DNA of 64,000 bases from the NCBI RefSeq assembly GCF_030811455.1, contig NZ_JAUSQU010000001.1, positions 8,122,001 to 8,186,000 of the forward strand, written 5' to 3'. The number at the start of each line of letters is the position of its first letter. Positions within the stretch are counted from its first letter, which is position 1. The stretch is from Streptosporangium lutulentum (GTDB lineage: Bacteria; Actinomycetota; Actinomycetes; Streptosporangiales; Streptosporangiaceae). The position numbers and the translations under genes are program-made. Of the stretch, positions 8,971 through 16,682 are shown piece by piece. The notes beneath the pieces are model-generated. The model saw only the letters and a list, made by a program, of their open reading frames with translations, was not told where the DNA came from and searched no databases.

Positions 8971-9553
8971 GCCCGGAGTGACCGCGGTCACTCCGGCGAT
9001 GGCCATCAAGATCCTCGTCGCCGGTGGCTTTGGAGTCGGCAAGACGACCATGGTCGGTACGATCAGCGAGATCCGGCCGCTGCACACCGAGGAACTGCTG
9101 AGCGAACGAGGCGTCGGGGTGGACGACCTCTCGGGCGTGGAATCCAAGATCACCACGACCGTCGCACTGGACTTCGGCCGGATCACCATCCGCGAAGGAC
9201 TGTGGCTCTACCTGTTCGGCACCCCCGGCCAGGACCGGTTCTGGTTCATGTGGGACGAGCTGGCCGTCGGCGCGCTCGGCGCCATCGTGGTCGCCGACAC
9301 CCGCCGCCTGCAGGACTGCTTCCCCGCCGTGGACTACTTCGAGCAGCGCGGACTCCCGTTCGTGGTCGCGGTCAACTGCTTCGACGGGGCGCGGCGCCAC
9401 GACCCGGTCAAGGTACGGAGGGCGCTGGGTCTGGAGGGGGTGGCGCCGATCGTGCTCTGCGACGTGCGGGAGCGCGAGTCGGTCAAGGAGGTGCTGACCA
9501 TGCTGGTCACCTACGCGGTAGGGGGCGCGTTCAAGGACCCGCACCACGTCTGA
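8951..9553 (+). CDS. cvnD: Small GTPase of conservon
   Basis: A 200-residue Ras/MglA-like GTPase. The P-loop GGFGVGKTT lies at residues 25-33, the G3 region is FGTPGQDRF, and VAVNCFD stands in place of the NKxD box. It is the output of the conservon switch. An internal ATG at 8999 would give a shorter protein starting at MAIKILVAGG. Its 3' end overlaps the convergent TetR gene by 23 bp. Confidence 0.92.
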   Translation: MEYAGSEPGVTAVTPAMAIKILVAGGFGVGKTTMVGTISEIRPLHTEELLSERGVGVDDLSGVESKITTTVALDFGRITIREGLWLYLFGTPGQDRFWFMWDELAVGALGAIVVADTRRLQDCFPAVDYFEQRGLPFVVAVNCFDGARRHDPVKVRRALGLEGVAPIVLCDVRERESVKEVLTMLVTYAVGGAFKDPHHV

Positions 9554-10235
9554 GGGGAGCGCCGTCCGAGGGGGGGGAGCGGCTCCCGCGCTCCCCGAGG
9601 AGCCGGGCGGTCTCCTCGGACACCTCGGTGGCGAGAACCGCCGACACGACGTCGATCAGATGGCTGGTGAAGAGCCTGTCGTCCTTGCCGTCGGGCCCGG
9701 CGGCCCGGCGGGCCAGCTCGACGTAGGTCACCCGGATGGCCGTGAAACGCTGGTGAAGCCGGCGTACGGCCACCTCTTCGAGCATCGGGGCGACGAGCTC
9801 GCGCCACCTGTTGATGCTCTGGCCGGGGTCCGCCTGCCTGCTCTGGAGCGAGGGCGGGCCGACACGGTGAACGAGCTGCTCCATGATCCGCAGGTAGGCC
9901 CGGCCGCCGTCGGGGTCGGCCAGTTTCACGGCCATCGGCCGCACGAGCGCCGCCGCCAGGGTGCGGCGGGCTTCGCTCTCCGGAAGGTCGCCACGTGACT
10001 CGTACTCGTCGAGTAACTGGTGGCGGCGCATCTCGATCTCGGGATGGTGCTTGGCGAGCACCGCGCTCAGCAACCCCGCGCGATCCCCGAAGTGGTACTG
10101 CAGCGCCGTCGAGTTGCGCTGGCCGGCCGCGGTGTTGATCTCCCGCAGTGACACCCCGTCGATCCCGCGTTCGGCGAACAGCTGCTCGGCGGCGGCCACC
10201 AGTCGCCTGGACGTGGCTCCGGGGTTGGGGGGCAT
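9531..10235 (-). CDS. TetR family transcriptional regulator
   Basis: A 234-residue TetR regulator. The helix-turn-helix LREINTAAGQRNSTALQYHFG lies at residues 30-51. The ligand-binding half is unlike named families. The start at 10235 leaves a normal short N-terminus, although the frame is open to 10304. It is divergent from the phosphotransferase/acyl-CoA dehydrogenase/SDR set and probably controls it. Its stop lies inside cvnD. Confidence 0.88.
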   Translation of the reverse strand: MPPNPGATSRRLVAAAEQLFAERGIDGVSLREINTAAGQRNSTALQYHFGDRAGLLSAVLAKHHPEIEMRRHQLLDEYESRGDLPESEARRTLAAALVRPMAVKLADPDGGRAYLRIMEQLVHRVGPPSLQSRQADPGQSINRWRELVAPMLEEVAVRRLHQRFTAIRVTYVELARRAAGPDGKDDRLFTSHLIDVVSAVLATEVSEETARLLGERGSRSPPSDGAPLRRGAGP

Positions 10236-10287
10236 GCGCGCTCCTGGCTCACTGGTGGATGGACCGCTCAATAGGGTAATAATGCGT

Positions 10288-10301
10288 ATGACTGAAATCA
10301 T
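10288..10301. promoter_or_regulatory. Possible TetR operator between divergent genes
   Basis: A short inverted repeat, ATGA-CTGAAA-TCAT, sits midway between the TetR start and the phosphotransferase start, in the AT-rich part of the gap. The position suits an autoregulatory TetR site, but the repeat is short. Confidence 0.3.
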
Positions 10302-10357
10302 CAAGCAGTCGCATCAGAGGCGGCCGCCACATCGCACAGGATAGAAGGCTCGCACCT

Positions 10358-11407
10358 ATGACGATCCCTGGACAGGACGGTGTCGATCGCGAGCTCGTCG
10401 ACCTCGAACGACTGGCTCCGTGGATGGACGAGCAGGGCCTGCCGGCGGGTGACTTCGATCGGGTCGAGGTGCTGGCGGGCGGCACGCAGAACATCCTCGT
10501 GCGCATCGAACGCGGTGGCCGCGCCTACGTGCTGCGCCGGCCGCCGAGGCACCTGCGCAAGGCCAGCAACGAGGTGCTGCGCCGCGAGGCGCGCGTCCTC
10601 AGCGCGCTGGCCGGCTCGGACGTCCCCCATCCCGGGCTCATCGCCGCCTGCCCCGACGAGGACGTGCTCGGGGTCGTCTTCTACCTGATGGAGCCGGTCG
10701 ACGGCTTCAACCCCTCCCAGGGGCTGCCGGGCACGTACGCGACGGACGAGGCCTGGCGGCGAGCGGTCGCCTTCGACGTCATCGACGGCATCGCCGCACT
10801 CGGCGCCGTCGACCACGAGGCGGCCGGACTCGGCGACTTCGGCCGGCCCGAGGGCTTCCTCGAACGCCAGGTCGGCCGGTGGATGCACGAGCTCGACACG
10901 TACGGCGAGCTCAAGGGCTACGGCGGGCCGCGGATCCCGGAACTCGACCGCGTCGCCGGATGGCTCGACGACAACCGGCCCCTCACGTGGACGCCGGGCG
11001 TCATGCACGGCGACTACCACCTGGCCAACGTGTTGTTCGACCACGACCGGCCGCGTCTCGCCGCCATCGTCGACTGGGAGATGTCCACCATCGGCGATCC
11101 GCTCGTCGATCTCGGATGGACGGTCGCCATGTGGCCCGGCGAGGGCGCCCCCATCGGTCCCGCCGCCGCGCTCAACGGCGTGCGGGGCTTCCCCTCACCC
11201 GCCGAGCTGATCGCGCGCTACGCCGAGCGATCCACCCGCGACCTGTCCGCGATCGATTGGTACACGGTCTTCGCCTGCTTCAAGTGCGGAATCATCCTGG
11301 AGGGCACCTATGCGCGGGCCTGCGCGGGCAAGGCGGACAAGGGCGTCGGGGAGGTTCTGCACGCGATCACCCTGGCCCTGTTCGCCAAGGCGGGCACCTA
11401 CCTGTAG
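10358..11407 (+). CDS. Phosphotransferase family protein (APH/ACAD11-like kinase)
   Basis: A 349-residue aminoglycoside-phosphotransferase-fold kinase. The catalytic loop HGDYHLANVLFD is at residues 217-228 and the metal-binding DW at 239-240. In actinobacteria and in eukaryotic ACAD11 this kinase accompanies an acyl-CoA dehydrogenase and acts on hydroxyacyl-CoA-type substrates, so the neighbours fit. It is not expected to be an antibiotic-resistance enzyme. ATG preceded by AGAAGG. Confidence 0.88.
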   Translation: MTIPGQDGVDRELVDLERLAPWMDEQGLPAGDFDRVEVLAGGTQNILVRIERGGRAYVLRRPPRHLRKASNEVLRREARVLSALAGSDVPHPGLIAACPDEDVLGVVFYLMEPVDGFNPSQGLPGTYATDEAWRRAVAFDVIDGIAALGAVDHEAAGLGDFGRPEGFLERQVGRWMHELDTYGELKGYGGPRIPELDRVAGWLDDNRPLTWTPGVMHGDYHLANVLFDHDRPRLAAIVDWEMSTIGDPLVDLGWTVAMWPGEGAPIGPAAALNGVRGFPSPAELIARYAERSTRDLSAIDWYTVFACFKCGIILEGTYARACAGKADKGVGEVLHAITLALFAKAGTYL

Positions 11408-11502
11408 ATCCCCGTGGTCCGTCGCCGGCACGCCGAGGCGGGCACCCACCCGTGGATCGATCGTCGTCAACGCGCCCAGGCGGGCATCCGCCCGTAGATC
11501 CC
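11384..11502 (+). repeat. Degenerate triplicate repeat across stop of phosphotransferase gene
   Basis: Three related blocks of the form GCCNAGGCGGGCAYCYRCCYGTRGATC start at 11384, 11432 and 11474. The first is the last codons of the phosphotransferase gene; the others lie in the 121-bp spacer before the acyl-CoA dehydrogenase. Confidence 0.75.
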
Positions 11503-11528
11503 TGTAGACCGTCAGTAAGGGGAACCCC

Positions 11529-12764
11529 ATGGCCATCGACTTCACCCTCGCCCCCGAGCACGAGGAGATCCGCCGACGCGTGCGGGCCTTCGTCCAGGAG
11601 ACCATCATCCCGGCCGTCAAGGCCTTCGACGACGAGGAGAAGGCCACCTCGCGCGACGAGTACCTCCGTGTCATCTTCGAGCTGCGAGGCAAGGCGCAGG
11701 CCGAGGGGCTGTGGCTGCCGCACATGCCCAAGGAGTGGGGCGGCATGGGACTGGGCCACGTCGAGCTCGCCATGGTGCAGTCGGAGGCGGCCAAGACCAG
11801 GCTGGGGCCGTGGGTCCTCAACTGCTCGGCGCCCGACGAGGGCAACATGCACACGCTGCTGCACTGGGCGACGGACGAGCAGAAGGAGAAATACCTCAAG
11901 CCGCTGCTCAAGGGCACCAAGATGTCCTGCTTCGCGATGACCGAACCCGAGGTCGCCGGTTCGGACCCCACGCTCATCCGCACGCACGCCGTCAAGGACG
12001 GCGAGGAGTGGGTCATCAACGGCCACAAGTGGTTCATCTCCAACGCCCGCCGGTCGAGCTTCGCCATCCTCATCGCGAAGACCGAACTCGACGTGCCCGA
12101 GGGCTCGCGCGGCGGCAACACCGCGTTCCTCATCGACCTCCCGCAGGAAGGGTGGAACGACGTCCGCGAGGTCGAGACGATGCACGGCTCGACCGGGCAC
12201 AGCGAGATCGTCATCACCGACCTGCGGGTGCACGAGAGCCAGATCCTCGGCGGGCGCGGCAACGGTCACAAGCTCGGCCAGTACCGGCTGGGCCCGGCCC
12301 GACTGGCGCACTGCATGCGCTGGATCTCGCAGGCCGAGACGGCGCTCGACATGATGGTCGACCGCGCCCTCAACCGCTACAGCCACGGGTCGCTGCTGGC
12401 CGACAAACAGGGCGTCCAGTGGCTCATCGCCGATTCGGCCATGGAGCTCTACCAGTGCAAGCTCATGGTCCTGCACGCCGCATCGAAGATCGACAAAGGC
12501 GAGGACTTCCGTACCGAGGTCTCGATGGCCAAGCACTTCGTGGCCAACAGCCTCAACCGGATCATCGACCGGGCGATCCAGGTGCACGGCGCGCTGGGAT
12601 ACTCGACCGACACCCCGCTGGCCAACATGTTCCAGCACGCCCGCTGGGCGCGTTTCGCGGACGGGGCGGATGAGATCCACCAGATGCGCATCGCCGAGCG
12701 TACGATCGCCGCTTACAGGAGCACGGGTTCGACCAACGCCGCCACCGGAGGGCTACCGCTGTGA
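11529..12764 (+). CDS. Acyl-CoA dehydrogenase (ACAD11-like)
   Basis: A 411-residue flavin acyl-CoA dehydrogenase with the FAMTEPEVAGSD motif near residue 138, the substrate/FAD-region motif HKWFISNA, and the C-terminal block QVHGALGYS...FADGADEIHQM. Acyl-CoA dehydrogenases next to an APH-fold kinase form the ACAD10/11-type pathway for 4-hydroxy acids in known systems; the role here is inferred. ATG after AAGGGG. The stop overlaps the SDR GTG by 4 bp. Confidence 0.92.
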   Translation: MAIDFTLAPEHEEIRRRVRAFVQETIIPAVKAFDDEEKATSRDEYLRVIFELRGKAQAEGLWLPHMPKEWGGMGLGHVELAMVQSEAAKTRLGPWVLNCSAPDEGNMHTLLHWATDEQKEKYLKPLLKGTKMSCFAMTEPEVAGSDPTLIRTHAVKDGEEWVINGHKWFISNARRSSFAILIAKTELDVPEGSRGGNTAFLIDLPQEGWNDVREVETMHGSTGHSEIVITDLRVHESQILGGRGNGHKLGQYRLGPARLAHCMRWISQAETALDMMVDRALNRYSHGSLLADKQGVQWLIADSAMELYQCKLMVLHAASKIDKGEDFRTEVSMAKHFVANSLNRIIDRAIQVHGALGYSTDTPLANMFQHARWARFADGADEIHQMRIAERTIAAYRSTGSTNAATGGLPL

Positions 12765-13609
12765 GTACAGAGGAAACGGGTAACCGGTTCGCCGGAGACA
12801 GCGGCGGCCTGCTGGCGGGGAACACGCAGGCGAGGGACGCGACGGCGACGTTCAACACGGTCCGCAGCGACCGGCTTGAGGGCAAGGTCGCGCTCATCAC
12901 CGGCGGCGGCAACGGCATCGGCGCGGCGGTGGCCCGGCGGCTGGCCGAGGGCGGGGCCAGGATCGTCCTCGCGGACATCGACGACGACGCGGGCCAGAGC
13001 CTCGCCGACGAGCTCGGCGCGACATACGTGCACTGCGACGTGACACGGCTGGAGGACAGCGAGGCCGCGGTGGCCACCGCGGTCGAGCGGTACGGACGGC
13101 TCGACCTCGCGTTCCTCAACGCCGGCATCGCCTCGGGCTGCGGGCTGCGCGAGGACTTCGACATCAAGCGCTACCGCCTGGCGATGGGCGTCAATCTCGA
13201 CGGCGTCGTGTTCGGCATGCACGCGGCGATCCCCGCCCTGCGGGCGGGCGGCGGCGGCACGATCGTGGCGACGGCGAGCATGGCGGGGATCGTCGGCATC
13301 CCCGGCGATCCCATCTACGCCGCCAACAAGCACGCCGTCGTCGGGCTCGTCCGCTCGCTCGGCCAGGATCTCGAACCCTTCGGCGTCAAGGTGCAGGGCC
13401 TGTGCCCCTCGTTCGCCGACACGGCGATCCTGGGGGAGGGCAAGGCGCTGCTCGAACAGATCGGGTTCCCGATCCTCGACGTCTCGACCGTCGTCGACAC
13501 GTTCGTCCGGTTGCTCGACAGCGAGGGCACGGGCGAGTGCTGGTTCGTGATCCCGGGACGTGAGAGCCAGCCCTTCGCCTTCCGCCGTGCGCCGGGGCCG
13601 CGTGCCTGA
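12761..13609 (+). CDS. Short-chain dehydrogenase/reductase
   Basis: A 282-residue classical SDR. The cofactor motif TGGGNGIG is at residues 47-54, NAG at 120-122, Ser173, and the YAANK catalytic pair Tyr186/Lys190. An N-terminal extension of about 40 residues precedes the Rossmann fold; it is Ser/Thr/Asp-rich and unusual for the family. GTG start overlaps the upstream stop, so it is co-translated with the acyl-CoA dehydrogenase and probably oxidises a hydroxyl intermediate of the same route. Confidence 0.9.
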   Translation: MSTEETGNRFAGDSGGLLAGNTQARDATATFNTVRSDRLEGKVALITGGGNGIGAAVARRLAEGGARIVLADIDDDAGQSLADELGATYVHCDVTRLEDSEAAVATAVERYGRLDLAFLNAGIASGCGLREDFDIKRYRLAMGVNLDGVVFGMHAAIPALRAGGGGTIVATASMAGIVGIPGDPIYAANKHAVVGLVRSLGQDLEPFGVKVQGLCPSFADTAILGEGKALLEQIGFPILDVSTVVDTFVRLLDSEGTGECWFVIPGRESQPFAFRRAPGPRA

Positions 13610-13623
13610 ACGGCGCGCGGCCC
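13595..13623. terminator. Hairpin between convergent SDR and membrane protein genes
   Basis: GGGCCGCG (13595-13602) pairs with CGCGGCCC (13616-13623) over a 13-nt loop that contains the SDR stop codon. There is no T-tract, so this is only a candidate. Confidence 0.4.
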
Positions 13624-13643
13624 GCCCGCGGAGCCGGTGAAGG

Positions 13644-14345
13644 TCACTTCAGAAGGCTGACCCCCCGGGAGATGACAACCACCGAGAGCACGAGCGCCGA
13701 CACCGACTCCGCGGCCATGAGCATCTTCGCCCGAGCGGACAGCGGCATGGTGTCGGTGGGGCTGAACGCGGAGGAGTTCGTCACCGACACGTAGAGGTAG
13801 TCGACGAACCCGGGGGTCCAGCCCGACTTGGCCGACGAGCGGGCGGCCACCTCCTCGATGGCGTCGTGGTCCTCGTCCTGGGGAAAGCGGAAGTCGGCCA
13901 TCGGCAGGCCCTGCTCCCGGGCCTGGGTGCGCTGTACGGGGCCGCCGCGGTCGAGCTCCCAGAAGGCCAGCCCGAAGATGATGATGTTGGTCAGCCACAC
14001 CTGGCCGGCGGCGAGCAGCAGCTGCCGGCCTTCGCTGGCATGCCCGGAGACCAGCTCGATGATGACGAGGACCAGCGCCGCGCTGTTGGTCACCGCGATG
14101 ATGAGAACGAGGGCGATGGACAGTCGCCTCAGTAACCGGTTCTCCTTGAGCATGCGCCGTGGATTGACCGCCACAAGGACCACGAGCAGCACCAGCTCCA
14201 GCACGGGCACGACGAACCGCGGCCCGACGATGAGCCGGCTGGGCAGTGCCGCGTACAACGCGATGGCGACCAGCACCGCACACGCGGCGGGGAGCCGGAG
14301 CTCGCCGGGGTGCCCCTGTTGCGCGGAGCGCGACCTCACGTTCAC
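13644..14345 (-). CDS. Integral membrane protein, DUF1345-like
   Basis: A 233-residue protein with about five membrane segments. The region VDYLYVSVTNSSAFSPTDTMPL before the last segment resembles the pore-like signature of the DUF1345 and ion-channel-like actinobacterial membrane proteins. Function is unknown. GTG start after a GGGGGA ribosome binding site. Confidence 0.75.
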   Translation of the reverse strand: MNVRSRSAQQGHPGELRLPAACAVLVAIALYAALPSRLIVGPRFVVPVLELVLLVVLVAVNPRRMLKENRLLRRLSIALVLIIAVTNSAALVLVIIELVSGHASEGRQLLLAAGQVWLTNIIIFGLAFWELDRGGPVQRTQAREQGLPMADFRFPQDEDHDAIEEVAARSSAKSGWTPGFVDYLYVSVTNSSAFSPTDTMPLSARAKMLMAAESVSALVLSVVVISRGVSLLK

Positions 14346-14741
14346 GGTGTCCCCCTCGTTCGCACATCACCGGGCGCCCGCACGGCATCGCCCGTGATCC
14401 CGAGCTCACCCGTGCGACCGCCCCGGTCGTGAGCCGTCTGCCCGACCCCGGGTCGTGAACCCGCCTGCCCGACCGTTCGTAACTGGCTGTCAGCGTACGT
14501 GCTTTCCCGCCGCCGCAGTCCGGAGCCCCCGCGTCCGCCCCGCCCGAAGGCGGAGATTCCCATCGCATCCGCCCCATGCTGGGAGAACGCCGCCGCGGCG
14601 TACCCGGCCGCCCGCGATGGGACCGCCCGCGGCTTCCGGCCACGGGTCAAGATTCTTTCGACGTAAGCAGCCGAAAGAAGGGTGGTCGGTCTCCGCCCGG
14701 GGGTCGTACGGTCGCCCCACCGACACCGAGAGGGGCACCTG
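14346..14741. other. Intergenic region holding promoter and operator of lipoprotein gene
   Basis: About 400 bp, mostly GC-rich, with no supportable gene. The notable element is the TTCTTTCG inverted repeat at 14653-14679, described separately. Confidence 0.5.
14653..14679. promoter_or_regulatory. Inverted-repeat operator candidate upstream of sugar-binding lipoprotein
   Basis: TTCTTTCG and CGAAAGAA form a perfect 8-bp inverted repeat with an 11-nt spacer, 62 bp upstream of the lipoprotein start. ROK or LacI regulators of sugar uptake bind comparable sites, but no such regulator is adjacent. Confidence 0.5.
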
Positions 14742-15866
14742 ATGCACGTGAACACCATGGGGCGTCGAGCGACGGCGGTCACCGCGGCGTTGGCCGCCGG
14801 GACGCTCGCGCTGGGCGGCTGCGGCTCCGACAAGCCCAGCGGGCCCGCCGGTTCAGGTGCCTCACATCCGGACGCCACGGCCGGTGTCGTTCCGAGCATC
14901 ACCGCCGTGATCAGAGGACTGGAAGACCCGTTCCTCCAGACGATGAAGCAGGGCATCGGAGATCAGGCCCGCGCGGCCGGGGTGCCCGTCACGATCCGGG
15001 CGGACGGCTCCACCGGCGCCAAGGAGACCAAAGCGGCCAAGAGCGCCAAGGACGCCAAGGAGGCCGAGGACGTCAAGGACGCCGAGGGCAGGACGGACAG
15101 GTCCACCGCCCTCGCCGAGCAGCCCTCCTCCTGCTTCGTGATCAATCCGGCCTCCGGCACCAAGGTGATCCAGGACCTTGCCAAGATCTCCGCGATGGGC
15201 AAGACCATCGTCAACATCGACAGCCCGGTCGACCTCGTGCTGGCCGGGAGCGCCAACGTCAAGCTGGCCACCTACATCGGCACCGACAACGCCGAGGCGG
15301 GCAGGACGGCCGGCCGGCGGATGGCCGAGCTGCTGCCCTCCGGCGGCGACGTCGCGGTCATCAGCGGTGTCGCGGGGGACGTCACCAGCGACACCAGGAT
15401 CGAGGGATTCCAGCAGGGGATCGGTGCCGGACTCAAGGTCGTCCAGACCGTCGGCGCGAACTGGGAGCGCCGGACGGCGCGCACCGCCGCGGCCGGAGTC
15501 ATGCGGAAGCACCCGGACCTGGCGGGTTTCTTCGTCGTCAACGACGACATGGGACTGGGCGTGGCACAGGCCGTCGCCGACGCTCACAAGACGGGCCGGG
15601 TGAAGGTCATCAGCGTCGACGGCCTCGAGGACGCGCTCAAGGCGGTCAAGGCCGGCGCACTGGACGGAACCGTCGCCCAGTATCCGTACGTGATGGGCCT
15701 GATGGGCGTCGAGGCGTGCCAGGCCGACGCGAAGGGCAGGATGCTGCCGTTCGAGGTGCGGGCCCCGATCCGGCTGGTCACCAAGGAGAACGCCGGCAGG
15801 GCGCTGGCCTCACTGCCCAAGCCGTTCGACGCCTACGAGGACCCGTTCAAGAACCTGGCCAGGTGA
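14742..15866 (+). CDS. Sugar-binding lipoprotein (RbsB-type periplasmic-binding protein)
   Basis: A 374-residue lipoprotein. The lipobox LGGC makes Cys27 the lipidation site. The rest is a type I periplasmic-binding fold (Peripla_BP_4) with the second-lobe signature GFFVVNDDMGLGVAQAV and FEVRAPIRLVT near the end. Residues 92-125 are an Ala/Lys/Asp/Glu-rich low-complexity stretch that replaces the usual helix before the CFVINPASG strand. No ATPase or permease is adjacent, so it is an orphan binding protein, perhaps serving a remote ABC importer. ATG preceded by GAGAGGGG. Confidence 0.87.
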   Translation: MHVNTMGRRATAVTAALAAGTLALGGCGSDKPSGPAGSGASHPDATAGVVPSITAVIRGLEDPFLQTMKQGIGDQARAAGVPVTIRADGSTGAKETKAAKSAKDAKEAEDVKDAEGRTDRSTALAEQPSSCFVINPASGTKVIQDLAKISAMGKTIVNIDSPVDLVLAGSANVKLATYIGTDNAEAGRTAGRRMAELLPSGGDVAVISGVAGDVTSDTRIEGFQQGIGAGLKVVQTVGANWERRTARTAAAGVMRKHPDLAGFFVVNDDMGLGVAQAVADAHKTGRVKVISVDGLEDALKAVKAGALDGTVAQYPYVMGLMGVEACQADAKGRMLPFEVRAPIRLVTKENAGRALASLPKPFDAYEDPFKNLAR

Positions 15867-15980
15867 CCGTACGGGATCCTCGCCGCCCGGCCGTACGCAC
15901 CTCCACCGCACCGGGGAGGCACGGCCGGCCGGGCGGCGTAGTGTGGGGTCCGTGCTGCGCAGAATCGTCCGGAAACCGTG

Positions 15981-16664
15981 ATGACGACCCTCCAGGACCT
16001 GGCGGCGCGGGCCCGCTCCCTCGTACGAGACGGGCACCGGGCACTGCTCGGCATCGCGGGCGGTCCGGGGGCGGGGAAGACCACGCTCGCCGAAGACCTG
16101 GTCCGCCTGTTGCGGCAGACCCCTCCCGACGGCCTGCCGCGGCAGGAGTGGGTGGCGCATGTGCCGATGGACGGCTTCCACCTCGCCGACGTGGAGCTCG
16201 ACCGGCTCGGACGGCGTGACCGCAAGGGCGCCCCGGACACCTTCGACGCCGCCGGCTACGCGGCGCTGCTCCGCCGCCTGCGCGAGGACGAGGACGATGT
16301 GATCTACGCGCCCGCGTTCGAACGCGACCTTGAGCAGCCGATCGCGGGGAGCGTCCCGGTCTCGCGGAACGCCCGGCTCATCGTCACCGAGGGAAACTAC
16401 CTGCTGCTCGACCACGGCGACTGGGCCCGGGTACGGCCCTGGCTCGACGAGGTCTGGTACTGCGAGCTCGGTCCCGGCGAACGCGTGCGCCGCCTCGTCT
16501 CCCGCCACGAGCGGTTCGGCAAGGGCCACGACGAGGCCGTGGCCTGGGTGATGAGAATCGACCAGCCGAACGCGGACCTCATCGCCGAGACCCGCTCGCG
16601 CGCCGACCTCGTGATCCCCGAGTCGGTCCTCCTCTCGATCGGGAACCGGGAGACGGCCGGCTGA
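15981..16664 (+). CDS. P-loop nucleoside/sugar kinase family protein
   Basis: A 227-residue kinase of the uridine kinase/phosphoribulokinase-like fold. The Walker A motif is GGPGAGKTT, followed by the acceptor-side motif VPMDGFHLADVEL and the RDRKGAPDTFDA loop typical of the FrcK/YggC branch that often accompanies sugar ABC importers. It follows the sugar-binding lipoprotein by 114 bp on the same strand and likely phosphorylates the imported sugar. A GTG directly upstream (15978) is an alternative start. Confidence 0.85.
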   Translation: MTTLQDLAARARSLVRDGHRALLGIAGGPGAGKTTLAEDLVRLLRQTPPDGLPRQEWVAHVPMDGFHLADVELDRLGRRDRKGAPDTFDAAGYAALLRRLREDEDDVIYAPAFERDLEQPIAGSVPVSRNARLIVTEGNYLLLDHGDWARVRPWLDEVWYCELGPGERVRRLVSRHERFGKGHDEAVAWVMRIDQPNADLIAETRSRADLVIPESVLLSIGNRETAG

Positions 16665-16682
16665 CCCCGGGCCACGCCTTAC

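Noticed and set aside
10358..11407. Calling the APH-fold kinase an aminoglycoside-resistance gene
   Set aside because: Its context with an acyl-CoA dehydrogenase and SDR fits the ACAD11-like kinase group, not resistance enzymes.
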